Part shown: positions 25,141-36,734 of the stretch, piece by piece | How positions within the stretch are numbered: the stretch's first letter is position 1 | Layout: every line of letters starts with the position of its first letter | NCBI RefSeq assembly: GCF_051020955.1 | Contig: NW_027476156.1 | Location: 434,001 to 498,000, forward strand | DNA from: Megalopta genalis | Taxonomy: Eukaryota > Arthropoda > Insecta > Hymenoptera > Halictidae | Direction of reading: 5' to 3' | Length of the DNA: 64,000 nt | The notes under the pieces: model-generated | Databases searched by the model: none | Seen by the model: the letters and a program-made list of their open reading frames with translations, nothing else | What the model was told of the DNA's origin: nothing | Translations under genes and position numbers: made by a program

Positions 25141-27030
25141 ATTAGTAGGGTTATCTACGAATTCTTGCGAAAGAAATGGTTTAGCTTCAAATACCAGTGA
25201 TATACATGATTTAGCTTCTACTGCATGCGAAAAAATCGAGTTAGCTTCAAATCCAAGCGAAACACTTTATTTAGATTCAAATCAATACGAAGTAGAAGGC
25301 TTAGCTTCAAATACAAGCGAAACACATGATTTAGCTTCAAATCAATGCGAAGTAGAAGGCTTAGTTTCAAATCCATGCGAAACACATGGTTTAGCTTAAT
25401 ATTCATGCGAAACAAATGGTTTAGCTACAAATACTTGTGATATACATCATTTAGGTTCAACTCCATGCGAAATAAACGAGCTAGCTTCAAATACAGCGAA
25501 AAACACGATTTAACTTCAAATAACGTGAAGTAGAAGGCTTAGCTTCAAATCCACGCGAAACGAAAGATTTAGCTTCAAATACTTGCCAATGTAAGTGATA
25601 TAGGTCCAAATGCTGGCGAAACAGACGAGTTACGTTCAGATGCATGTGAAACACATGATCTAGTTTCAAATCAATGCGAAGTAGAAGGCTGAACTTGGTA
25701 TCCGTTCGAAACATATGGTTTAGCTTCAAATACTTGTGATATACTTGATTTAGCTTCACCAGCCTGCGAAACAAACGAGTCAGATTCAAATCCATGCGAA
25801 ACACATGATTTAGCTTCAAATCAATGCGAAGTAGAAGGCTTAGCTTCAAATCCATGGGAATCAAATGGTTTAGCTTCAAATACTTGTGATATACATGATT
25901 CAGTTTCAATTGCATGCGAAACAAACGAGTTAGCATCAAAACCATGCGAAACACATTATTTAGCTTCAAATCAATGCGAAGTAGAAGGGTTATCTTCGAA
26001 TCCATGCGAAACAAGTGGTTTAGCTTTAAATACTTGTGATATACGTGATTTTGCTTCAAATGCAGGCGAAACGAACAAGTTAGCTTTAAATACATGCGAA
26101 ACACATGATTTAGTCACAAATCAATGCGAAGTAGAAGGCTTAACTTCAAATTAATGAGAAACTAATGATTTAGCTTCAAATACTTGTGATATACATGATT
26201 CAGTTTCAATTGCATGCGAAACAAACGAGTCAGCTTCAAATAAATGCGAAACACATTATTTAGCTTCAAATCAATGCGAAGTAGAAGGGTTATCTTCGAA
26301 TCCATGTGAAACAAGCGGTTTAGCTTCAAATACTTGTGAAATACTTGATTTTGCTTCAACTGCATACGAAACAAACAAGTTAGCTTCAAATCCATGCGAA
26401 ACACATGATTTAGCTTCGAATCAATGCGAAGTAGAAGGCATAGCTTCAAATCCATGTGAATCAAATGGTTTATCTTCAAATACTTGTGATATACATGACT
26501 TAGATTCAACCTCATGTGAAACAAACGAGTTAGCTTCAAATCCATGCGAAACACATGATTTAGCTTCAAACCAATGCGAAGTAGAAGGGTTATCTTCGAA
26601 TCCATGCGAAACAAATGGTTTAGCTTCAAACACTTGTGATATACATGATTTAGCTTCAACAGCATGCGAAACAAACGAGTTAGCTTCAAAAACCATGCGA
26701 TACACATGATTTAGCTTCAAATCGATGCGAAGTAGAAGGCTTATCTACGAATCCATGCGAAACAAATGGTTTAGCTGCAAATACTTGTGATATACATGAT
26801 TCAGCATCAACTGCATGCGAAACAAACGAGTTAGATTCAAATCCATGCGAAACACATGATTTAGCTTCAAATCAATGCGAAGTGGAAGACTGATCTTTGA
26901 ATCAATGCGAAACAAATGGTTTAGCTTCAAATCAATGCGAAGTAGAATGCTGAGTTTCAAATCCATGCGAATCAAATGTTTTAGCTTCAAATACTTGTGA
27001 TATACATGATTTAGCTTCAACTGCATGCGA

Positions 27031-27526
27031 TATAAACGAGTTAGCTTCAAATCCAAGCGAAACACGTGATTTAGACTCAAATCAACCGAAGTAGAAGGTT
27101 TTGCTTCAAATCCATGCGAAACACATGATTTCGCTTCAAATCAAAGCGAAGTAGAAGGGTCATCTTCGAATCCATGCGAAACAAATGATTTAGCTTCAAA
27201 CACTTGTGATATACATGACTTAGCTTCAACGGCATGCGAAACAATCGAGTTAGATTCAAATCCGTGCGAAACACATGATTTAGCTTCAAATCAATGCGAA
27301 GTAGAAGGCTTTGCTTCAAATCCGTGCGAATCAAATGTTTTAGCTTCAAATTCTCGTGATATACATGATTTAGCTTCAACTGCGTGCGTAACAAACGAGT
27401 TAGCTTCAAATCCAAGCGAAACACATTATTAAGATTCAAATCAATGCGAAGTAGAAGGCTTATCTTCGAATCCATGCGAAACAAATGGTTTAGCTTCAAA
27501 CACTTGTGATATACATGATTTTGCTT
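27031..27526. repeat. Bridge between the two 5.4-kb super-repeat copies
   Basis: These 496 bp are not shared with the position after copy 2. They resemble about 23920-24400: CACGTGATTTAGACTC, then CGCTTCAAATCAAAGCG, then ATTCTCGTGATATAC and CACATTATTAAGATTC. They include a private short form, AATCAACCGAAG, near 27083. The bridge looks like a section of the 660-bp unit placed by a recombination event. Confidence 0.75.
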
Positions 27527-30500
27527 CAACAGCATGCGAAACAAACGAGTTAGCTTCAAATCCAAGCGAAACACATGATTTAGCTTCAATTTAATGCGAA
27601 GTAGGAGGCTTAGCTTCAAATCCTTGCCAATCAAACGGTTTAGCTTCAAATACTTGTGATATACTTGATTTAGATTCAAGTGCATGCGAAACAAACTAGT
27701 TAGCTTTAAACCCATGCGAAACACATGATTAAACTCCAAATCAATTCGAAGTAGAAGGCTTTGCTTCAAATCCATGCGAAACACATGATTTAGCTTCAAA
27801 TCAATGCGAAGAAGAGGGGTGATCTTCGAATCCATGCTAATCAAATGGTACATATTCAAATACTTGTGATATACATGATTTAGCTTCAACAGCATGCGAA
27901 ACAAACTAGTTAGCTTTAAACCAATGCGAAACAAATGATTAAACTCCAAATCAATTCGAAGTAGAAGGTTTTGCTTCAAATCCATGCGAAACACATGATT
28001 TAGCTTCAAATCAATGCGAAGAAGAGGGGTGATCTTCGAATCCATGCTAATCAAATGGTACATATTCAAATACTTGTGATATACATGATTTAGCTTCAAC
28101 TGCATGCGAAACAAACGAGTTAGCTTCAAATCCATGCGAAACAGATGATATAGCTTCAAATCGATGCGGAGTAGAAGGCTTATCTACGAATCCATGCGAA
28201 ACAAATGGTTTAGCTGCAAATACTTGTGATATACATGATTCAGCATCAACTGCATGCGAAACAAACGAGTTAGCTACTAATCCATGCGAAATACATGATT
28301 TAGCTTCAAATCAATGCGAAGAAGAAGGATTATCTTCGAATCCATGCAAAACAAATGGCTTAGCTTCAAACAAATTGTGATATACATGATTTAGCTTCAA
28401 GTGCATGCGAAATAACCGAGTTAGCTTCAAATCCATGCGAAACACATGATTTAGGTCCAAATCAATGCGAAGCAGAAGGCTGATGTTCGAATACATGCGA
28501 AACAAAGGTTTAGCTTCAAATACTTGTGATATACTTGATTTATAGTCAAGTGCATGCGAAACAAACGAGATAGCTTCAAATCCATGCGAGACATATGATT
28601 TAACATCAAATCAATGCGAAGTAGAAGGCATAGCTTCAAATCCATGTGAATAAAATGGTTTAGCTTCAAATACTTGTGATATACATGATTTAGCTTCAAC
28701 TGCATGCGAAACAAACGAGTTAACTTCAAATCCATGCGCAACACATGATTTAGCTTCAAATCAATGCGAAGTAGAAGGCATAGCTTCAAATCCATGGGAA
28801 ACAAATGGTTTAGATTCACATACTTGTGATATACATGATTTAGCTTCAACAGCATGCGAAACAAACGTGTTAGCTTCAAATCCATGCGAAACACATGATT
28901 TAGCTTCAATTTAATGCGAAGTAGAAGGCCTAGCTTCAAATCCATGCCAATCAAATGGTTTAGCTTCAAATACTTGTGATATACATGGTTCAGCTTCAAG
29001 TGCATGCGAAATAAACGAGTTAGCTTCAAATCCATGCGAAACACATGATTTAGGTCCAAATCAATGCGAAGCAGAAGGCTGTTGTTCGAATCCATGCGAA
29101 ACAAAGGTTTAGCTTCAAACACCTGTGATATACATGATTTAGCTTCAACTGCATGCGAAACAAACGAGTTAGCTTCAAATCCATGCGATACACATGATTT
29201 AGCTTCAAATCAAAGCGAATTAGTAGGGTTATCTACGAATTCTTGCGAAAGAAATGGTTTAGCATCAAATACCAGTGATATACATGATTTAGCTTCTACT
29301 GCATGCGAAAAAATCGAGTTAGCTTCAAATCCAAGCGAAACACGTGATTTAGACTCAAATCAATGCGAAGTAGAAGGTTTTGCTTCAAATCCATGCGAAA
29401 CACATGATTTCGCTTCAAATCAAAGCGAAGTAGAAGGGTCATCTTCGAATCCATGCGAAACAAATGATTTAGCTTCAAACACTTGTGATATACATGACTT
29501 AGCTTCAACGGCATGCGAAACAATCGAGTTAGATTCAAATCCGTGCGAAACACATGATTTAGCTTCAAATCAATGCGAAGTAGAAGGCTTTGCTTCAAAT
29601 CCGTGCGAATCAAATGTTTTAGCTTCAAATTCTCGTGATATACATGATTTAGCTTCAACTGCGTGCGTAACAAACGAGTTAGCTTCAAATCCAAGCGAAA
29701 CACATTATTAAGATTCAAATCAATGCGAAGTAGAAGGCTTATCTTCGAATCCATGCGAAACAAATGGTTTAGCTTCAAACACCTGTGATATACATGATTT
29801 AGCTTCAACTGCATGCGAAACAAACGAGTTAGCTTCAAATCCATGCGATACACATGATTTAGCTTCAAATCAAAGCGAATTAGTAGGGTTATCTACGAAT
29901 TCTTGCGAAAGAAATGGTTTAGCATCAAATACCAGTGATATACATGATTTAGCTTCTACTGCATGCGAAAAAATCGAGTTAGCTTCAAATCCAAGCGAAA
30001 CACGTGATTTAGACTCAAATCAATGCGAAGTAGAAGGTTTTGCTTCAAATCCATGCGAAACACATGATTTCGCTTCAAATCAAAGCGAAGTAGAAGGGTC
30101 ATCTTCGAATCCATGCGAAACAAATGATTTAGCTTCAAACACTTGTGATATACATGACTTAGCTTCAACGGCATGCGAAACAATCGAGTTAGATTCAAAT
30201 CCGTGCGAAACACATGATTTAGCTTCAAATCAATGCGAAGTAGAAGGCTTTGCTTCAAATCCGTGCGAATCAAATGTTTTAGCTTCAAATTCTCGTGATA
30301 TACATGATTTAGCTTCAACTGCGTGCGTAACAAACGAGTTAGCTTCAAATCCAAGCGAAACACATTATTAAGATTCAAATCAATGCGAAGTAGAAGGCTT
30401 ATCTTCGAATCCATGCGAAACAAATGGTTTAGCTTCAAACACCTGTGATATACATGATTTAGCTTCAACTGCATGCGAAACAAACGAGTTAGCTTCAAAT

Positions 30501-32429
30501 CCATGCGATACACATGATTTAGCTTCAAATCAAAGCGAATTAGTAGGGTTATCTACGAATTCTTGCGAAAGAAATGGTTTAGCTTCAAATACCAGTGATA
30601 TACATGATTTAGCTTCTACTGCATGCGAAAAAATCGAGTTAGCTTCAAATCCAAGCGAAACACTTTATTTAGATTCAAATCAATACGAAGTAGAAGGCTT
30701 AGCTTCAAATACAAGCGAAACACATGATTTAGCTTCAAATCAATGCGAAGTAGAAGGCTTAGTTTCAAATCCATGCGAAACACATGGTTTAGCTTAATAT
30801 TCATGCGAAACAAATGGTTTAGCTACAAATACTTGTGATATACATCATTTAGGTTCAACTCCATGCGAAATAAACGAGCTAGCTTCAAATCCAGCGAAAA
30901 ACACGATTTAACTTCAAATCAACGTGAAGTAGAAGGCTTAGCTTCAAATCCACGCGAAACGAAAGATTTAGCTTCAAATACTTGCCAATGTAAGTGATAT
31001 AGGTCCAAATGCTGGCGAAACAGACGAGTTACCTTCAGATGCATGTGAAACACATGATCTAGTTTCAAATCAATGCGAAGTAGAAGGCTGAACTTGGTAT
31101 CCGTTCGAAACATATGGTTTAGCTTCAAATACTTGTGATATACTTGATTTAGCTTCACCAGCCTGCGAAACAAACGAGTCAGATTCAAATCCATGCGAAA
31201 CACATGATTTAGCTTCAAATCAATGCGAAGTAGAAGGCTTAGCTTCAAATCCATGGGAATCAAATGGTTTAGCTTCAAATACTTGTGATATACATGATTC
31301 AGTTTCAATTGCATGCGAAACAAACGAGTTAGCATCAAAACCATGCGAAACACATTATTTAGCTTCAAATCAATGCGAAGTAGAAGGGTTATCTTCGAAT
31401 CCATGCGAAACAAGTGGTTTAGCTTTAAATACTTGTGATATACGTGATTTTGCTTCAAATGCAGGCGAAACGAACAAGTTAGCTTTAAATACATGCGAAA
31501 CACATGATTTAGTCACAAATCAATGCGAAGTAGAAGGCTTAACTTCAAATTAATGAGAAACTAATGATTTAGCTTCAAATACTTGTGATATACATGATTC
31601 AGTTTCAATTGCATGCGAAACAAACGAGTCAGCTTCAAATAAATGCGAAACACATTATTTAGCTTCAAATCAATGCGAAGTAGAAGGGTTATCTTCGAAT
31701 CCATGTGAAACAAGCGGTTTAGCTTCAAATACTTGTGAAATACTTGATTTTGCTTCAACTGCATACGAAACAAACAAGTTAGCTTCAAATCCATGCGAAA
31801 CACATGATTTAGCCTCGAATCAATGCGAAGTAGAAGGCATAGCTTCAAATCCATGTGAATCAAATGGTTTATCTTCAAATACTTGTGATATACATGACTT
31901 AGATTCAACCTCATGTGAAACAAACGAGTTAGCTTCAAATCCATGCGAAACACATGATTTAGCTTCAAACCAATGCGAAGTAGAAGGGTTATCTTCGAAT
32001 CCATGCGAAACAAATGGTTTAGCTTCAAACACTTGTGATATACATGATTTAGCTTCAACAGCATGCGAAACAAACGAGTTAGCTTCAAAAACCATGCGAT
32101 ACACATGATTTAGCTTCAAATCGATGCGAAGTAGAAGGCTTATCTACGAATCCATGCGAAACAAATGGTTTAGCTGCAAATACTTGTGATATACATGATT
32201 CAGCATCAACTGCATGCGAAACAAACGAGTTAGATTCAAATCCATGCGAAACACATGATTTAGCTTCAAATCAATGCGAAGTGGAAGACTGATCTTTGAA
32301 TCAATGCGAAACAAATGGTTTAGCTTCAAATCAATGCGAAGTAGAATGCTGAGTTTCAAATCCATGCGAATCAAATGTTTTAGCTTCAAATACTTGTGAT
32401 ATACATGATTTAGCTTCAACTGCATGCGA
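27527..32429. repeat. Family II super-repeat, copy 2
   Basis: A clean copy of 22131-27030 without the private indels of copy 1. It is the better reference for the 5.4-kb unit. Beyond 32429 the copies diverge (TGCGAAACAAACGAG here, TGCGATATAAACGAG in copy 1 at 27028). The forward frame is open for 215 codons at 29064-29711 before a TAA in TTATTAAGATTC, a stop repeated wherever this monomer occurs. Confidence 0.9.
29219..30538. repeat. 660-bp tandem unit, two copies, in super-repeat copy 2
   Basis: This is the same 22-monomer unit as at 23821-25140, again present exactly twice, at 29219 and 29879. Because both 5.4-kb copies carry two units, the 660-bp duplication preceded copying of the 5.4-kb unit. 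The fragment at 13377-16092 has only one, so it split before the 660-bp duplication or lost one unit later. Confidence 0.88.
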
Positions 32430-32576
32430 AACAAACGAGTTAGCTTCAAATCCATTCGAAACACATGGTTTAGATTCAAATCAATGCGAAGTAGAAGGCT
32501 TTGCTTCAAAATCCTTGCGAATCAAATGGTTTAGCTACAAAATCTCGTGATGTACATGATTTAGCTTCAACTGCAT
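32430..32576. repeat. Short bridge monomers
   Basis: About five monomers between the super-repeat and the next segment: CCATTCGAAACACATGG, then CTTCAAAATCCTTGCG with an extra A, then ACAAAATCTCGTGATGTAC. The same string of variants occurs near 35000-35100, 39360-39460, 39800-39900 and 43160-43260, so it is a reused module rather than a unique linker. Confidence 0.7.
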
Positions 32577-35500
32577 GCGAAACAATCGAGTTAGATTCAA
32601 ATCCGTGCGAAACACATGATTTAGCTTCAAATCAATGCGAAGTAGAAGGCTTTGCTTCAAATCCGTGCGAATCAAATGTTTTAGCTTCAAATTCTCGTGA
32701 TATACATGATTTAGCTTCAACTGCGTGCGTAACAAACGAGTTAGCTTCAAATCCAAGCGAAACACATTATTAAGATTCAAATCAATGCGAAGTAGAAGGC
32801 TTATCTTCGAATCCATGCGAAACAAATGGTTTAGCTTCAAACACCTGTGATATACATGATTTAGCTTCAACTGCATGCGAAACAAACGAGTTAGCTTCAA
32901 ATCCATGCGATACACATGATTTAGCTTCAAATCAAAGCGAATTAGTAGGGTTATCTACGAATTCTTGCGAAAGAAATGGTTTAGCTTCAAATACCAGTGA
33001 TATACATGATTTAGCTTCTACTGCATGCGAAAAAATCGAGTTAGCTTCAAATCCAAGCGAAACACTTTATTTAGATTCAAATCAATACGAAGTAGAAGGC
33101 TTAGCTTCAAATACAAGCGAAACACATGATTTAGCTTCAAATCAATGCGAAGTAGAAGGCTTAGTTTCAAATCCATGCGAAACACATGGTTTAGCTTAAT
33201 ATTCATGCGAAACAAATGGTTTAGCTACAAATACTTGTGATATACATCATTTAGGTTCAACTCCATGCGAAATAAACGAGCTAGCTTCAAATCCAGCGAA
33301 AAACACGATTTAACTTCAAATCAACGTGAAGTAGAAGGCTCAGCTTCAAATCCACGCGAAACGAAAGATTTAGCTTCAAATACTTGCCAATGTAAGTGAT
33401 ATAGGTCCAAATGCTGGCGAAACAGACGAGTTACCTTCAGATGCATGTGAAACACATGATCTAGTTTCAAATCAATGCGAAGTAGAAGGCTGAACTTGGT
33501 ATCCGTTCGAAACATATGGTTTAGCTTCAAATACTTGTGATATACTTGATTTAGCTTCACCAGCCTGCGAAACAAACGAGTCAGATTCAAATCCATGCGA
33601 AACACATGATTTAGCTTCAAATCAATGCGAAGTAGAAGGCTTAGCTTCAAATCCATGGGAATCAAATGGTTTAGCTTCAAATACTTGTGATATACATGAT
33701 TCAGTTTCAATTGCATGCGAAACAAACGAGTTAGCATCAAAACCATGCGAAACACATTATTTAGCTTCAAATCAATGCGAAGTAGAAGGGTTATCTTCGA
33801 ATCCATGCGAAACAAGTGGTTTAGCTTTAAATACTTGTGATATACGTGATTTTGCTTCAAATGCAGGCGAAACGAACAAGTTAGCTTTAAATACATGCGA
33901 AACACATGATTTAGTCACAAATCAATGCGAAGTAGAAGGCTTAACTTCAAATTAATGAGAAACTAATGATTTAGCTTCAAATACTTGTGATATACATGAT
34001 TCAGTTTCAATTGCATGCGAAACAAACGAGTCAGCTTCAAATAAATGCGAAACACATTATTTAGCTTCAAATCAATGCGAAGTAGAAGGGTTATCTTCGA
34101 ATCCATGTGAAACAAGCGGTTTAGCTTCAAATACTTGTGATATACATGACTTAGATTCAACCTCATGTGAAACAAACGAGTTAGCTTCAAATCCATGCGA
34201 AACACATGATTTAGCTTCAAACCAATGCGAAGTAGAAGGGTTATCTTCGAATCCATGCGAAACAAATGGTTTAGCTTCAAACACTTGTGATATACATGAT
34301 TTAGCTTCAACAGCATGCGAAACAAACGAGTTAGCTTCAAAAACCATGCGATACACATGATTTAGCTTCAAATCGATGCGAAGTAGAAGGCTTATCTACG
34401 AATCCATGCGAAACAAATGGTTTAGCTGCAAATACTTGTGATATACATGATTCAGCATCAACTGCATGCGAAACAAACGAGTTAGATTCAAATCCATGCG
34501 AAACACATGATTTAGCTTCAAATCAATGCGAAGTGGAAGACTGATCTTTGAATCAATGTGAAACAAATGGTTTAGCTTCAAATCAATGCGAAGTAGAATG
34601 CTGAGTTTCAAATCCATGCGAATCAAATGTTTTAGCTTCAAATACTTGTGATATACATGATTTAGCTTCAACTGCATGCGATATAAACGAGTTAGCTTCA
34701 AATCCATGCGAAACACATGATTTAGCATCAAATCAATGCGAAGTAGGATGCTTATCTACAAATCCATGCGAAACAAACCGTTTAGCTTCAAATACTTGTG
34801 ATATTCATGATTTAACTCGACTGCATGTGAAACAAACGAGTTAGCTTAAAATCCAAGCGAAACACATGATTTAGCTTCAAATCAATGCGAACTAGAAGGG
34901 TTATCTTCGAATCCATGCGAAACAAATGGTTTAGCTTCAAACAGTTGTGATATACATGATTTAGCTTCAACTGCATGCGAAACAAACGAGTTAGCTTCAA
35001 ATCCATTCGAAACACATGGTTTAGATTCAAATCAATGCGAAGTAGAAGGCTTTGCTTCAAAATCCTTGCGAATCAAATGGTTGAGCTACAAAATCTCGTG
35101 ATGTACATGATTTAGCTTCAACTGCATGCGAAAACAACGAGTTAGCTTGATATCCATGCGAAAAACATGATTTAGATTCAAATCAATGCGAAGTAGAAGA
35201 CTGATCTTTGAATCCATGCGAAACAAATGGATTAGCTTCAAATACTTGTCATATACATGATTTAGCTTCAACGGCATGCGAAACAATCGAGTTAGATTCA
35301 AATCCGTGCGAAACACATGATTTAGCTTCAAATCAATGCGAAGTAGAAGGCTTTGCTTCAAATCCGTGCGAATCAAATGTTTTAGCTTCAAATTCTCGTG
35401 ATATACATGATTTAGCTTCAACTGCGTGCGTAACAAACGAGTTAGCTTCAAATCCAAGCGAAACACATTATTTAGATTCAAATCAATGCGAAGTAGAAGG

Positions 35501-35961
35501 CTTATCTTCGAATCCATGCGAAACAAATGGTTTAGCTTCAAACACCTGCGATATACATGATTTAGCTTCAACTGCATGCAAAACAAACGAGTTAGCTTCA
35601 TATCCATGCGAAAAACATGATTTAGCTTCAAATCAATGCGAAGTAGAAGACTGATCTTTGAATCCATGCGAAACAAATGGTTTAGCTTCAAATACTTGTC
35701 ATATACATGATTTAGCTTCAACGGCATGCGAAACAATCGAGTTAGATTCAAATCCGTGCGAAACACATGATTTAGCTTCAAATCAATGCGAAGTAGAAGG
35801 ATTATCTTCGAATCCATGCGAAACAAATGGTTTAGCTTCAAACACCTGTGATATACATGATTTAGCTTCAACTGCATGCGAAAAAATCGAGTTAGCTTCA
35901 AATCCAAGCGAAACACGTGATTTAGACTCAAATCAATGCGAAGTAGAAGGTTTTGCTTCAA
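32577..35961. repeat. Family II segment shared with 40736-44120 and partly with 30175-32428
   Basis: The first 2.1 kb (32577-34680) repeats 30175-32428 at 2402 bp, dropping to 2252 bp after about 34141 where one 150-bp unit is missing. The whole 3,385 bp reappears at 40736-44120 at a spacing of 8159 bp with very few differences, for example GATTCAAATCC near 33588 against GATTCAGATCC near 41747. The segment includes the ATTTAACTCGACTGCATG D/E junction near 34810, where bases are missing so the phase changes. Confidence 0.88.
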
Positions 35962-36734
35962 ATCCATGCGAAACACATGATTTCGCTTCAAATCAAAGCG
36001 AAGTAGAAGGGTCATCTTCGAATCCATGCGAAACAAATGATTTAGCTTCAAACACTTGTGATATACATGACTTAGCTTCAACGGCATGCGAAACAATCGA
36101 GTTAGATTCAAATCCGTGCGAAACACATGATTTAGCTTCAAATCAATGCGAAGTAGAAGGCTTTGCTTCAAATCCGTGCGAATCAAATGTTTTAGCTTCA
36201 AATTCTCGTGATATACATGATTTAGCTTCAACTGCGTGCGTAACAAACGAGTTAGCTTCAAATCCAAGCGAAACACATTATTTAGATTCAAATCAATGCG
36301 AAGTAGAAGGCTTATCTTCGAATCCATGCGAAACAAATGGTTTAGCTTCAAACACCTGCGATATACATGATTTAGCTTCAACTGCATGCAAAACAAACGA
36401 CTTAGCTTCATATCCATGCGAAAAACATGATTTAGCTTCAAATCAATGCGAAGTAGAAGACTGATCTTTGAATCCATGCGAAACAAATGGTTTAGCTTCA
36501 AATACTTGTCATATACATGATTTAGCTTCAACGGCATGCGAAACAATCGAGTTAGATTCAAATCCGTGCGAAACACATGATTTAGCTTCAAATCAATGCG
36601 AAGTAGAAGGATTATCTTCGAATCCATGCGAAACAAATGGTTTAGCTTCAAATTCTCGTGATATACATGATTTAGCTTCAACTGCGTGCGTAACAAACGA
36701 GTTAGCTTCAAATCCAAGCGAAACACATTATTAA
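35208..36734. repeat. 450-bp and 810-bp sub-repeats marked by GACTGATCTTTGAATCC
   Basis: The marker C monomer starts near 35200, 35650 and 36460, spacings of 450 bp (three 5-mers) and 810 bp (27 monomers: four 5-mers and one 7-mer). The same marker at 450-bp spacing recurs near 43360/43810, 44860/45310 and 51330/51780. The forward frame over this interval is interrupted only by two TGA codons, both inside the marker, and has no frameshift. That reflects clean multiples of 30 bp rather than a gene. The reverse strand over 35086-36891 is open for 601 codons, the longest run in the window. Confidence 0.82.
35962..36071. repeat. Family II linker monomers
   Basis: About four monomers separating the 8.16-kb-spaced segment from the 8.85-kb-spaced segment. 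They match the seven-monomer section of the 660-bp unit (CGCTTCAAATCAAAGCG, then GTCATCTTCGAATCC). No unique sequence is present. Confidence 0.65.

Larger units (their letters stand above)
22131..27030. repeat. Family II super-repeat, copy 1 (about 4.9 kb of a 5.4-kb period)
   Basis: It aligns along its whole length with 27527-32429. The offset drifts only from 5394 to 5399 through a handful of one-base indels. The content in order is family I-like seven-monomer units, the CAAACAAATTGTGATATAC insertion, the GATGTTCGAATACATGCG C monomer, two 660-bp units, the TTAGCTTAATATTCATGC section, CTTGCCAATGTAAGTG, and an AATTAATGAGAAAC monomer near 26150. The near-identity over 4.9 kb of mixed 5-mers and 7-mers shows the multi-kilobase unit itself was copied. 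Confidence 0.9.

Noticed and set aside
27031..27526. Inserted mobile element between super-repeat copies
   Set aside because: All bases are satellite monomers matching 23920-24400. There are no terminal repeats, target duplications or foreign sequence.
29064..29711. Forward-strand gene for a cysteine-containing decapeptide-repeat protein
   Set aside because: The forward frame has recurrent TAA, TGA and TAG codons and copied frameshifts throughout the array. The 215-codon run ends at a TAA present in many sister monomers.
35208..36734. Stop-codon reassignment (TGA read as an amino acid) joining the three forward runs
   Set aside because: TAA and TAG also interrupt the same frame repeatedly elsewhere in the array, and one-base indels break the frame, so recoding one codon would not give a continuous protein.
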